Assembly: GCA_963759545.1 (NCBI GenBank)
Contig: CAVXAB010000028.1
Location: forward strand, 106,851 to 170,850
Source: Trebonia sp963759545
Lineage (GTDB): Bacteria > Actinomycetota > Actinomycetes > Streptosporangiales > Streptosporangiaceae
DNA: 64,000 nucleotides
Reading direction: 5' to 3'
Shown here: positions 44,103 to 51,903 of the stretch, piece after piece
Numbering within the stretch: the first letter of the stretch is position 1
How the letters are laid out: each line of letters opens with the position of its first letter
Notes under the pieces: generated by a model
Databases searched by the model: none
What the model saw: the letters and a program-made list of their open reading frames with translations, nothing else
Told to the model about the DNA's origin: nothing
Translations under genes and position numbers: made by a program

Positions 44103-44771
44103 TCAGGAGCCTTTCTTGAGCCTGTCGTACTGCTCCTGCAGCAGCGCCTTGGCGGCAGCAGGGTCCGGCGTGGCCGCCGTGTACTCCACCACGCGAATCA
44201 TGGTGTCGCCGATGGCGACGTAGAAACTCGCATGGGCGTCTCCCTGCGAGTCCAGCGCCGGACTGCTCCAGCCGTGCCCACCGGTGGCAGGGTCGGTCAG
44301 CATCGTCATCGGCTGTGATGACTGCTTCCAGTTTGAAATCTCCTCATCGAGCGCGCTCGTGGCGCCAATCGAGGTAGCGAAGCGGACGAGCGTGATGTAC
44401 TGCTGGGAGCCGTCAACATTGGCCCACCCCTGCTCTACGGCAGACACGAATCCGCGGCGAGTGGCCAGCGCCTCTTCCTGGGTCCAGACACTCTTGATGT
44501 AGGTCGATTCGACGTAGGAAGTACCGCCTATCAGGGCGTTGGTGTTCGTCGTCCATGGTCTCGCGCCCGCCGGAACCGGAAGTACGCCCAAGAGGGGCTG
44601 GCTCGGGCTGGCCACAGCGGACGGAGTCGCCGTGGCACGGGCCGAGGTCCCCGCGGAACTGGACGAGATCGTCACCGGATGGGACGTCGTTGATGCTGAA
44701 CTGCCCGCCGAGCACCCCACGAGCAGGGCGGCGGCCACCGGGAAAACCGTATGACAAACGCGGACACGCAC
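44103..44771 (-). CDS. Secreted lipoprotein of unknown function (island)
   Basis: 222 residues with a lipoprotein signal (lipobox LLVGC, Cys-20), a Ser/Thr/Ala linker to about residue 60, and a soluble domain: PVPAGARPWTTNTNALIGG, YIKSVWTQEEALATRRGFVSAVEQGWAN, ASFYVAIGDTMIRVVEYTA. It looks like the small actinobacterial lipoproteins found near sensor or transport genes. No enzyme motif seen. The bases 43821-44102 before it hold no supported gene. Confidence 0.8.
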   Translation of the reverse strand: MRVRVCHTVFPVAAALLVGCSAGSSASTTSHPVTISSSSAGTSARATATPSAVASPSQPLLGVLPVPAGARPWTTNTNALIGGTSYVESTYIKSVWTQEEALATRRGFVSAVEQGWANVDGSQQYITLVRFATSIGATSALDEEISNWKQSSQPMTMLTDPATGGHGWSSPALDSQGDAHASFYVAIGDTMIRVVEYTAATPDPAAAKALLQEQYDRLKKGS

Positions 44772-45341
44772 GGAGCCTCACACCAGGGAGAAGTTGCGCA
44801 AGACGGGATATCTGCGACATAGTAACGTCCGTCAGGTCATGGGGCTAGGCACCCTCAAGCGTCCTGTTCGGCACCGGGGGCGACCTGGCCGCTAGCCCCC
44901 TAGCGACCCGAGCGACTGCCGGCGACCGAGCTGGAGGACGGGCGGAAGTGCCGCGCATCAAGTGAAGCCACGGTGCCGCACATCAAGCGGAGCCAGACAC
45001 CTTGCGTAACAGCTTGCGTAACAGCCTCCAGTGAGAACTTCCTGTACGGGTTCAAGGCGGCCCCGAGGGGCCGCTCGCGCCGCCGACTCGGCCGGCTCAG
45101 CCGGGCTCCCGCTTCGCTCCCTGCTAAACCACCGTTTACTGTCAAGCGCAAGTTGATGTAAAACGACGTACGGCATGCCGGGTACATCCAGGCACAAGGC
45201 TCGGCTTATTGACCACTCACAGGCTCTTCGCGGCACAGTCCCACTAATCTACCGGGCACTCGGCAGTCTTAGCTGGATAGTACTCTTCAACTTCGACTAG
45301 CCTCATTAACTTAATCAGTTTTTACGATCCTTTGCACCTGT
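44772..45341. other. Gene-free island stretch with repeats
   Basis: About 570 bases with no credible coding frame. It contains the 25-base repeat pair at 44948-44997, a 12-base tandem repeat CTTGCGTAACAG at 45001-45024, and a fall in GC content toward 45340, where the low-GC kinase gene begins. Confidence 0.6.
44948..44997 (+). repeat. Two 25-base repeat units, plus orientation
   Basis: Units 44948-44972 and 44973-44997 both begin GTGCCGC(G/A)CATCAAG, ending in AGCCA. They match the inverted pair at 43110-43159. Confidence 0.75.
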
Positions 45342-45347
45342 TATGAT
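45342..45347 (+). promoter_or_regulatory. -10 element for a possibly leaderless kinase mRNA
   Basis: TATGAT at 45342-45347 lies 7-8 bases before the ATG at 45355, where a transcript would begin. No ribosome site precedes that ATG. A -35 element is not clear. Confidence 0.45.
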
Positions 45348-45354
45348 AGTCCCC

Positions 45355-45843
45355 ATGAAATCACAAGCTACCGTTTATCTGATTTGCGGATTTATCGGCG
45401 CCGGTAAGACCACTTTTGCAAAGAAGCTGGAAGAGAGAACCGGTGCAGTGAGAATTACGAAAGACGAATGGTCAATTCGTCTGATCGGAAACGATCCCAC
45501 ATTCGATGGATACGCGGAATGGGATGCGAAAATCATCGGTCTGTCACGGGATTTGGCGTTCTATCTTGCAGGGAAAGGAATCAACGTCATTATGGACGAG
45601 GGATTCTGGGGGAAAGAAGAACGCGACGACCTAAAGCGGCAGATAGGCACAATTGGCGCCGAAGTGGTAATGTACTATGTCGATACTCCGATAGAAACAA
45701 TACGAGATCGGGTCACTAAAAGAAATAGTAATCTCACGAAAGAATCATTTGAGATTAGCCTGGAAATGCTGGAAGGTTATCTGGCGCTTTGGCAGCCTCC
45801 CGGCGAAGATGAAAATTACCGTCTAGCCAGTGAATTGAAATAG
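45355..45843 (+). CDS. Low-GC P-loop kinase, AAA_33/zeta-toxin-like
   Basis: 162 residues from ATG 45355; a second ATG at 45343 overlaps the putative -10 box. Walker A is CGFIGAGKTTFAKKL, then ITKDEWSIRLIG, VIMDEGFWGKEERDDL (Walker B-like), and YYVDTPIETIRDRVTKRN, which forms the lid. This is the fold of AAA_33 nucleoside or sugar kinases and of zeta toxins; no antitoxin gene is adjacent, so a phosphotransferase role is as likely. Base and codon use (many AAA, AAT, ATT codons) is far more AT-rich than anything around it, showing recent transfer from a low-GC donor. Confidence 0.85.
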   Translation: MKSQATVYLICGFIGAGKTTFAKKLEERTGAVRITKDEWSIRLIGNDPTFDGYAEWDAKIIGLSRDLAFYLAGKGINVIMDEGFWGKEERDDLKRQIGTIGAEVVMYYVDTPIETIRDRVTKRNSNLTKESFEISLEMLEGYLALWQPPGEDENYRLASELK

Positions 45844-46109
45844 ACTAAGCAGCCGGTCAGGCGGTGCTTGAGTGTCGGCAGAAGGCGCGAGAGCGGTCGC
45901 CGGGGCACATCGGGGGCACATCAGCGCGAGATCAGCCAGAAGACGCTGAGAACTGCCTAGATCTCAGCAGCAGGTCAGGCCGCGCGCCTAGTGCATCGAC
46001 CGAGGTCACGGAGATCCGGGCACGATTCTCGGTGAGTAGCGGCCAGTCACGGCGATCGTTACAAGCGCTATGAACTGCACGAACGCCGGTCAGCCCGCAT
46101 GTACTCGGA
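45844..46109. other. Gene-free stretch before attR
   Basis: GC content returns to high values. Frames are short and no homology is recognisable. Confidence 0.5.
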
Positions 46110-46155
46110 GCCTCCTAGGCGGTAGGTCCCGCGTTCGAGTCGCGATCGGGGCGCA
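46110..46155 (+). repeat. attR, 3' half of tRNA-Arg
   Basis: Matches 41611-41656 at 44 of 46 bases: CCTCCTAGGCGGTAGG in place of CCTCCTAAGCGGTAGG, and GTCGCGATC in place of GTCGCGGTC. The 5' half of the tRNA is missing, as expected for the distal end of an integrated element. The enclosed element is about 4.5 kb. Confidence 0.85.
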
Positions 46156-46215
46156 CTCCCGAACGCCAGCGCCAGTCTTCCTGCCTGCGGAAACGCAGGA
46201 AGCGAGGAAGTGAAG

Positions 46216-46780
46216 ATGACGCAGGCACCGGCCGTGATCTTCAAGATCCCCACAGAATCCCCACAACCGGCACCGGGAAAGGCCGCGAAGCCCTCGGGGG
46301 CGGGCAAAAGATCCCCGCAGGCCGGAGCCCGGTCCTCGCGAGGGGGAACGGCCTCAGGTCGACGACCGCCGAACTCCCGCGCCTGCCCGCCGTTAGCGGC
46401 AGGGCGGACACCGCGGTCCGCGTATCCACTGCAGCCGTCGTGCTCGCTGTGGCGGAGATCGCGGCGTATATCTCCTACTGGCACGCTTACACTGTGGTCC
46501 GCCAGTAGGGCGAGAGCGGCGTGACGGCCATGCTGGAACCCGGCACGATCGACGGCCTGGTGTACGCGTCCTCGATGGTCATCCTGCACGCGGCGCGGCA
46601 CCTGCTGCCGGTGCCGCGTCTGGATCGCTGGATGCTGGCACTCGGGATCGCTGCCTCACTCGCCGTGAACGTGGCCCAGCCCCGTGGCCCGCTGTTTCCC
46701 CAGTGCGTGAGACCGTTACGGCGGTTGCGCCCGGAGACCGTGCCAGCCGGGAGGCCGCATGAACCGTCTTGCGTGCCTGG
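46216..46780 (+). pseudogene. Broken DUF2637 (Spd-like transfer) protein gene
   Basis: Starts MTQAPAVIFKIPTESPQPAP at 46216. After a frame change the conserved region reads VSTAAVVLAVAEIAAYISYW, HAYTVVRQ, then a TAG at 46506-46508 where relatives have a Tyr or similar, and then GESGVTAMLEPGTIDGLVYA, SSMVILHAARHLLPVPRL, LGIAASLAVNVAQ. The remainder is truncated or scrambled. DUF2637 proteins have several membrane helices and occur in pSAM2-like integrative conjugative elements. It lies outside the 41611-46155 att pair, so a second or larger element once occupied the site. Confidence 0.75.
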
Positions 46781-46945
46781 CGCGGCCGCCCTCACGCGCC
46801 GGTACCGGGGATCGACCGTGAGCCGGCACCTGACTAACCAGGCGGTGGAATCTGTAACGGAAAAAGCATCCGCGACGGCTTTCTTTTATTGAGAAGCCTG
46901 TGCGGCACCAAAGATCTTGTGCAGCACGAAGGATGAGGAGACGGG

Positions 46946-48538
46946 ATGTCGAAGAGACGGATTGTGCTGGCTGGTGCAATCGTGATAGCCGCGGCCGGCC
47001 TGGCGGCGGGCACCGCGACGGGCGGTCCTGCCACCGCGAGCACCAAAACAGTCACTACCGTCAAAGCCGGGACCACGGTTCTCGCGCCGCAGCTTGAGTC
47101 GGCTCCGGCGAGCAGTTTCACGTCGAAGGCCCCGGCCGGCGCACCGTGCGTGCTGCCCGACGGGACCGGCGACCTCTCCTACCACTGCTACACGCCGCAG
47201 CAGATCCGCAGCGCGTACGGGGTGGACAGCGTCGCACCGCTGACATCCGGCGCGGCGAATTACGGGCAGGGCCAGACGATCGTGCTCGTGGACTCCTACG
47301 GGAGCCCGACGGCCGCCGCCGACCTGCAGCACTTCCACGACACGTTCTTCCCGGGCATGCCCGCCCCGAAGTTCCAGGAGACCTATCCGCTAGGCAACCC
47401 GCAGGGCCAGGACTGCAACGGCAACGGCTCGCACTCCGGTACGTGCGCGGCGGCCGGCTGGACTGGTGAGGCCACCCTGGACATCGAGTGGGCGTACTCG
47501 ATCGCGCCTGAGGCGAACATCATCCTGCTGGCGGTACCCCCCGCGGAGACGCTCGGCGTGCAGGGCCTCCCGAACCTGTTCAAGGCCATCTCCACCGAGA
47601 TCACCGCGCTGCCCGCTGGCACGGTGTTCTCGATGTCCTTCGGCGTCACCGAGCAGACCTTCGGCGGCGCCGCCGCGTCGCAGACCGCGAAGTTCGACGC
47701 CGTCTTCCAGCAGGGCCTGGCCAAGGGCGACAACTTCTTCTCGTCCTCCGGTGACAACGGCTCGCTCGGCGCGGCGAAGCAGCAGGGGGAGACCGCGACC
47801 TACGACTACCCGACCGTAGGCTGGCCGGCCAGTTCCCCGTACGTGGTCTCGGTGGGCGGCACACAGCTCATGTACGGCTGGACCTGGGCGCCAACCAGCG
47901 ACGACCCGTCCAACGCCGGCTACTTCACCTCGACTCCAGGTGGGGACACGCAGGCGGTGTGGAACGAGTCCTGGGCACCGATCGGCACCGGCGGCGGCGC
48001 CAGCGCCATCTACCTGCGGCCCAGCTGGCAGGCCGGCGCGGACGCGGGCTACGGCAACCACCGGATCGTCCCTGACACGTCGTGGAACGCGGCCGTGAAC
48101 GGCGGCGTCGACGTCTACATCACCGCCTTCCCCGAGTACAACTGCGGGAACAGCACCGGCTGCTGGACGTTCTACGGCGGCACGTCGGCGGCTTCCCCGC
48201 AGACCGCGGCGCTGGTGGCGCTGGCCAACGCGGCACGCTCGGCGGCGGGCAAGTCCCCGATCGGCTTCCTCGACCCGATCCTGTACAGCGGCGTCGGCGC
48301 GTCGTCTGCGTACACCGACATCGTGCCCATGCACTTCGGCAGCGCCCCGGCGACGTTCGCCGGATCCGATGTCGGCGTGACCGGGCCGGTCACCAAGTCC
48401 GTCGGCGACTTGGTGGACAACCAGATGTGGGACGTCTCCGTGGCCGGCTATCCGACCACGGCCGGCTATGACGCCACGACCGGCTGGGGCACGCCGAAGG
48501 CCCCGGCCTTCGTCGCGGCACTGGCTGCCCACGCGTAA
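46946..48538 (+). CDS. Secreted S53 (sedolisin) serine-carboxyl peptidase
   Basis: 530 residues from ATG 46946 with AGGAGACGGG upstream. A signal peptide (about 1-32) is followed by a short pro-region and the S53 catalytic domain. Glu and Asp of the triad are in GEATLDIEWAYSIAPEAN, the oxyanion Asp in SSSGDNGSLG, and the nucleophile in FYGGTSAASPQTAAL. The C-terminal ATTGWGTPKAP region carries the usual calcium site. Sedolisins work at acid pH outside the cell. The long N-terminal propeptide of many family members is missing here. It follows the island remnants and may itself be acquired. Confidence 0.9.
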   Translation: MSKRRIVLAGAIVIAAAGLAAGTATGGPATASTKTVTTVKAGTTVLAPQLESAPASSFTSKAPAGAPCVLPDGTGDLSYHCYTPQQIRSAYGVDSVAPLTSGAANYGQGQTIVLVDSYGSPTAAADLQHFHDTFFPGMPAPKFQETYPLGNPQGQDCNGNGSHSGTCAAAGWTGEATLDIEWAYSIAPEANIILLAVPPAETLGVQGLPNLFKAISTEITALPAGTVFSMSFGVTEQTFGGAAASQTAKFDAVFQQGLAKGDNFFSSSGDNGSLGAAKQQGETATYDYPTVGWPASSPYVVSVGGTQLMYGWTWAPTSDDPSNAGYFTSTPGGDTQAVWNESWAPIGTGGGASAIYLRPSWQAGADAGYGNHRIVPDTSWNAAVNGGVDVYITAFPEYNCGNSTGCWTFYGGTSAASPQTAALVALANAARSAAGKSPIGFLDPILYSGVGASSAYTDIVPMHFGSAPATFAGSDVGVTGPVTKSVGDLVDNQMWDVSVAGYPTTAGYDATTGWGTPKAPAFVAALAAHA

Positions 48539-48561
48539 CCGCTGGGTTAGCGGGCCACACG

Positions 48562-48591
48562 GGGCGCCGGGGACGTATGTTCCCGGCGCCC
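48562..48591 (+). terminator. Terminator of the sedolisin gene
   Basis: GGGCGCCGGGGA and TTCCCGGCGCCC form a 12-base stem with one mismatch around CGTATG, 23 bases after the stop. Confidence 0.8.
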
Positions 48592-48753
48592 TTAGTGGCG
48601 TCGGCGTGGGGGCTGTTGACCCGAAGATCGAAATCCTCATCCCGAACGGGTCCGTGGTGACCCCGCACCCGGACTGCAAGGCCCGCGCCGTAGTCAGCCG
48701 TGCGCGCGCCCTGAGCAAGATCACGAACAATGACTCGCAAGCCCGCCCGGTGA

Positions 48754-48975
48754 TCAGGCCTGGATGATCTCGTACTGGCCTTCGGTGAGGACGCCCTGGA
48801 CGAAGTCGCCGTCGGTGCCGGCGGTCTGCGGGGTAAAGGCGAACTCTGCCAGGCAGGTCCCGTCGGGCTTGGCGTCGAGGACAGCGCCCCTCATCCCGGC
48901 GGGGATGGTCCGCCCGTCGTCGCTCACGATGTCGGTGGTCGTGCGGACCGAGTCGTATTCCCGTGCTGCGGTCAT
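48754..48975 (-). CDS. Small DUF4926-like protein, possible immunity partner
   Basis: 73 residues: VRTTTDIVSDDGRTIPAGMR, then GAVLDAKPDGTCLAEFAF, and a C-terminal DFVQGVLTEGQYEII. The all-beta layout of a barrel with an acidic surface recalls DUF4926 proteins, which occur next to polymorphic toxins. Its ATG overlaps the stop of the DUF6883-like gene by four bases, so the two are translated together. Confidence 0.7.
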   Translation of the reverse strand: MTAAREYDSVRTTTDIVSDDGRTIPAGMRGAVLDAKPDGTCLAEFAFTPQTAGTDGDFVQGVLTEGQYEIIQA

Positions 48976-49763
48976 TGCCCTGTCTCCTTGTCGCGGTGAG
49001 GCTGCACCCAGGTCGTGATGAGCCGGGGAACGGCGGTGCCTGACCGGTCTTCAATCAGCCAGCAGGTGACGATGGTGGCGTTCTTGCCGTTCGGCCCGGT
49101 GATGCCGCTGATGACCCGGAGTCTCGGACCATAGGAGTCGTCTCTGACCTCGGCTACTTTCCCGTCCGCCAGCAGCTCGTTCAGGGTCAGGTCGCGTAGC
49201 TCGCGGGCGGCCTCCTGCCGCGCGAGCGGGTTGTCCACATCGTAGCCAAGGGCCCGCCAGCCCTCTGCTTTCCCCCCGTTGCCCGGGTGTCCGGGGTTCA
49301 GTGAGTACTCGCTGAACTTCCGCTCGTCGACCTCGGCCAGCTCCAGGTTCGGCAGGACGTCCCGCGCGTCCGGCAGATCCCGTGCGCTTGCGGGAAGGTC
49401 GGCTCCCCGCGCCGGCCGCCAGGCAGTGTCCTGGGAACGCGCGTCCTCCGCGCGGTGATCATCACCCCGGTCCCCGGTGTCCCGCCCGGCCGGCGGACCA
49501 GAGACGTGATCGCCCTTGCCGGACGCGTCATGGGCACGGATCCCCCGTTCGTCAGGGGAAGAGGTCTCCGGCGCGCCGGAGGCACCGTACGCCTCGACGC
49601 GTCGGGAGTACTCAAGCGCCAGCGCCGTGCGGGTTGCCGCGTCCCGCACGATCGCGATGGCCGGCCGACCAGAGTCGCGGCCGTGTCCCGCGGCAACGTC
49701 CGGCCTGCTGTCTGTCCCGGTGTCCGCGCCGTCGTCTGTGTCCCCCTCGTGGATTTCGCGCAT
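48972..49763 (-). CDS. DUF6883-domain protein with disordered N-terminus, putative toxin
   Basis: 263 residues. Residues 1-140 are Asp/Arg/Gly-rich and probably disordered. Residues about 145-258 match the DUF6883 pattern: ERKFSEYSLNPGHPGNGGKA, EGWRALGYDV, SYGPRLRVISGITGPNGKNA, TIVTCWLIEDRSG, VPRLITTWVQP. DUF6883 is found as the C-terminal toxin-like module of polymorphic toxins; its activity is not known to me with certainty. There is no secretion signal or WXG leader. The overlapping small gene downstream is a candidate immunity gene. Confidence 0.72.
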   Translation of the reverse strand: MREIHEGDTDDGADTGTDSRPDVAAGHGRDSGRPAIAIVRDAATRTALALEYSRRVEAYGASGAPETSSPDERGIRAHDASGKGDHVSGPPAGRDTGDRGDDHRAEDARSQDTAWRPARGADLPASARDLPDARDVLPNLELAEVDERKFSEYSLNPGHPGNGGKAEGWRALGYDVDNPLARQEAARELRDLTLNELLADGKVAEVRDDSYGPRLRVISGITGPNGKNATIVTCWLIEDRSGTAVPRLITTWVQPHRDKETGQ

Positions 49764-49933
49764 CCGCTACCTCCGGGGAGTCCGGCGTCGCTCTCCTACA
49801 GAGATTGAACTGCGGAGGTCTCACGTCAAGATTGCGGGTCAAAAGCGGCCAGGTCTCGGCAGGGGCAAGCGATACGGTGGACATTTCCCCTGTTCGGTTA
49901 CAAAACGCCGCATGAAACAAGCCGGCTGGGCGT

Positions 49934-49980
49934 GATCGTGGGTCAAAGGCGGCGCAATGCGCCGCCTTTGACCCACGATC
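49934..49980. terminator. Inverted repeat with 23-bp perfect arms
   Basis: GATCGTGGGTCAAAGGCGGC opens the left arm and GCCGCCTTTGACCCACGATC closes the right, with a single central base. It occupies the gene-free region 49764-50149 between the divergent start of the DUF6883 gene and the end of the PfkB gene. Confidence 0.8.
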
Positions 49981-50054
49981 CCCGGTGGATACCCAGTGGG
50001 GGTATCATTCGACCTTCAACTTCTGTAAGTAGGAACGGACACCGGGCGGAGCCG

Positions 50055-50069
50055 GTTCGAGTCACGGTC
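50055..50069 (+). repeat. Possible tRNA T-arm fragment
   Basis: GTTCGAGTCACGGTC differs by one base from the T-arm segment of tRNA-Arg at 41634-41648. It could be a worn distal att site for a larger element or a chance match. Confidence 0.25.
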
Positions 50070-50149
50070 ACATGGGCCGCCGACGGACGGGGACCAAGCC
50101 AGCCAACCGGATTCGGCTACTTCACGGCGATACCGGCCTGTCTTGGGTC

Positions 50150-51131
50150 CTAAGCCCTGAGCGGGAAAGTCTGGACGGGTAACGAGATCGCGGCGTCCCC
50201 GGCCAGGCGCGCCGCCGCGGCCAGGCCGGGAGCGCCGGCCGTACCGCCGAGCGCGCCGGTGGAGAGCGCGCCTGTGGCGCAGCCGAGTGCGGCGGCACGG
50301 GGCAGCGGCAGGCCCCTGGAGCAGGCCGGCGATCAGGCCGGCGTTGAAGCAGTCACCCGCGCCCGTGGTGTCGGCCGGTGTCACCGGCGGCAGGCTGACC
50401 TGGTGCAACTCCGATCCGGAGGCGACGAGGACGCCGCGCGCACCGAGTTTCACGACCACCTGAGGCCCGGCGGCCGCCAGCGAAAAGGCCGCCGCCGAAG
50501 CGGTAGAAGCCCCGCTCAGCGCCAGCGCCTCGGCTTCGTTCGGCAGCAGCAGGTCGGCCTGGGCGATCGCGGCGGACAGGCGTTCGTCGCGCCACCGCTC
50601 CGATGGGTCCCAGTTGGTGTCGAGCGAGGTGGTCGCGCCCGCCGCGCGCGCACTCGCCAGGGCGGCGGCAAGCCCGGGCCCGAGCGAGTCCGCGAGCAGG
50701 AAGTAGGAGCTCACGTGCACGTGCCGGGACCGGCCGAACAGTCCGGCAGGTATATCCGCCGCGGTCAGCGAGTCCATCGCGCCGAGGGCGGTCAGGATGG
50801 CCCGGTCCCCGCCGCGGGACAGCGCAACCGTCATGCCGGTGGCAAGGCCGTCCCTGATCGCCACGGCGCTGACGTCGACGCCCTCCCTGGCCAGCGCGTC
50901 AAGCATGAAGGTCCCCGCGGCGTCCGGGCCGACGGCCGCGACGAGCGCGACGCGCAGGCCGAGCCTGGCAGCGGCGACCGCGGTGATCGAGGCGGAGCCG
51001 CCGATCTCCAGGGACATCCGGCCGACCAGCTTCTCCTGCTGTCCGAAGACGGGAGTCACGTCCTCGCCGAGCACGAGCACGTCCGGATTGCAGTCGCCGA
51101 TCACGACAAGGTCGAAGTCAGGCGACGACAA
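50150..51131 (-). CDS. PfkB-family sugar kinase (C-terminal frameshift)
   Basis: About 327 residues when repaired. Ribokinase-fold signatures: VVIGDCNPDVLVLGEDV, GGSASITAVAAARLGLRVAL, SYFLLADSLG, LLPNEAEALALSG and the ATP/catalytic motif DTTGAGDCFNAGLIAGLLQG. The raw frame becomes Arg-rich. Removing one G from the GGGG run at 50313-50316 (CCCC on the plus strand) gives LPLPRAAALGCATGALST and a natural stop at 50150. Start TTG 51131 overlaps the DeoR gene. In this operon it could phosphorylate the imported sugar; a separate tagatose-6-P-type kinase is encoded upstream. Confidence 0.87.
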
Positions 51132-51903
51132 CGTCGATCCCCGCGGCCTTGAGCACGTTCAGCTCGTCGTCGGCGATGCCTGCATCGGTGACCAGGGTGT
51201 CAACCTCGGCGGGGCCGCAGATCCTGGCGAACGCCCGCCGTCCCACCTTGGAACTGTCCGCGACGATGATCACCTTGCCGGCCTGGCGGCCCATCAGCTG
51301 GTTGATGCTCGCCTCTCCCTCATGGTGCGCGGTCGCCCCGGCGACGGCGTCGATCCCGTCCACGCCGAGGATCGCCACGTCGAGCGAGACCTGCTCAAGC
51401 ACGTGCGTGGCCAGCGGCCCGGTCAGCTCGTAGGACTGCGGCCGCGCCACGCCGCCGGAGGCCACGATCTTGATGTGCTGCCTGACCGCAAGCTCGGTCG
51501 CGATGTTCAGCGCGTTGGTGACGACCGTGAAGGCAGGTGCCGCGGCCCCGGCGGACGGGTCGGTGCGGGTCGCCAGGGCCCTGGCCACCTCGGTAGTCGT
51601 GGTTCCACCGTTGAGGCCGACCACCTGCCCGGGCCTGACCATGCTGGCAGCGAGCTCGCCGATGCGCTGCTTCTCCGACGGATGCCGTTCCGACTTGTAG
51701 CGCAGCGGCAGGTCGTAATTGACCCCCTGGGTGACGGCGCCGCCCCGGATCCTGGTGAGCATCTGCTGGCTGGCCAGCTCGTCGAAGTCCCTGCGGATGG
51801 TGGCCGCGGAGACGTTCAGCGCGGCCGCCGCCTCCTCCACCTGGAGCTCACCCGCCGTCGCCAGCAACTCCAGCAGGTCATTCCACCGGCGATAGCGGCT
51901 CAC
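51118..51903 (-). CDS. DeoR-family transcriptional repressor
   Basis: 261 residues. N-terminal helix-turn-helix: LQVEEAAAALNVSAATIRRD with the DeoR FDELASQQMLTRIRGGAV signature. The sensor domain has VGLNGGTTTTEVARAL, VTNALNIATELA and KVIIVADSSKVGRRAFARI. Such proteins respond to sugar phosphates; AgaR and LacR are relatives in tagatose-type pathways. Overlaps the aldolase gene by GTGA. Probable regulator of this operon. Confidence 0.92.
   Translation of the reverse strand: MSRYRRWNDLLELLATAGELQVEEAAAALNVSAATIRRDFDELASQQMLTRIRGGAVTQGVNYDLPLRYKSERHPSEKQRIGELAASMVRPGQVVGLNGGTTTTEVARALATRTDPSAGAAAPAFTVVTNALNIATELAVRQHIKIVASGGVARPQSYELTGPLATHVLEQVSLDVAILGVDGIDAVAGATAHHEGEASINQLMGRQAGKVIIVADSSKVGRRAFARICGPAEVDTLVTDAGIADDELNVLKAAGIDVVVA

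Noticed and set aside
43110..44997. CRISPR array suggested by the repeated 25-base units
   Set aside because: Units are adjacent without spacers, only two per site, and in opposite orientations; no cas gene is present.
48600..48767. Possible gene fragment reading DPKIEILIPNGSVV after the sedolisin terminator
   Set aside because: Somewhat protein-like but no start, no family recognised, and it ends after about 50 residues; not enough to annotate.
47390..49054. 554-codon minus-strand frame across the sedolisin gene
   Set aside because: Pure antisense shadow of a well-supported protease gene with strong GC codon bias.
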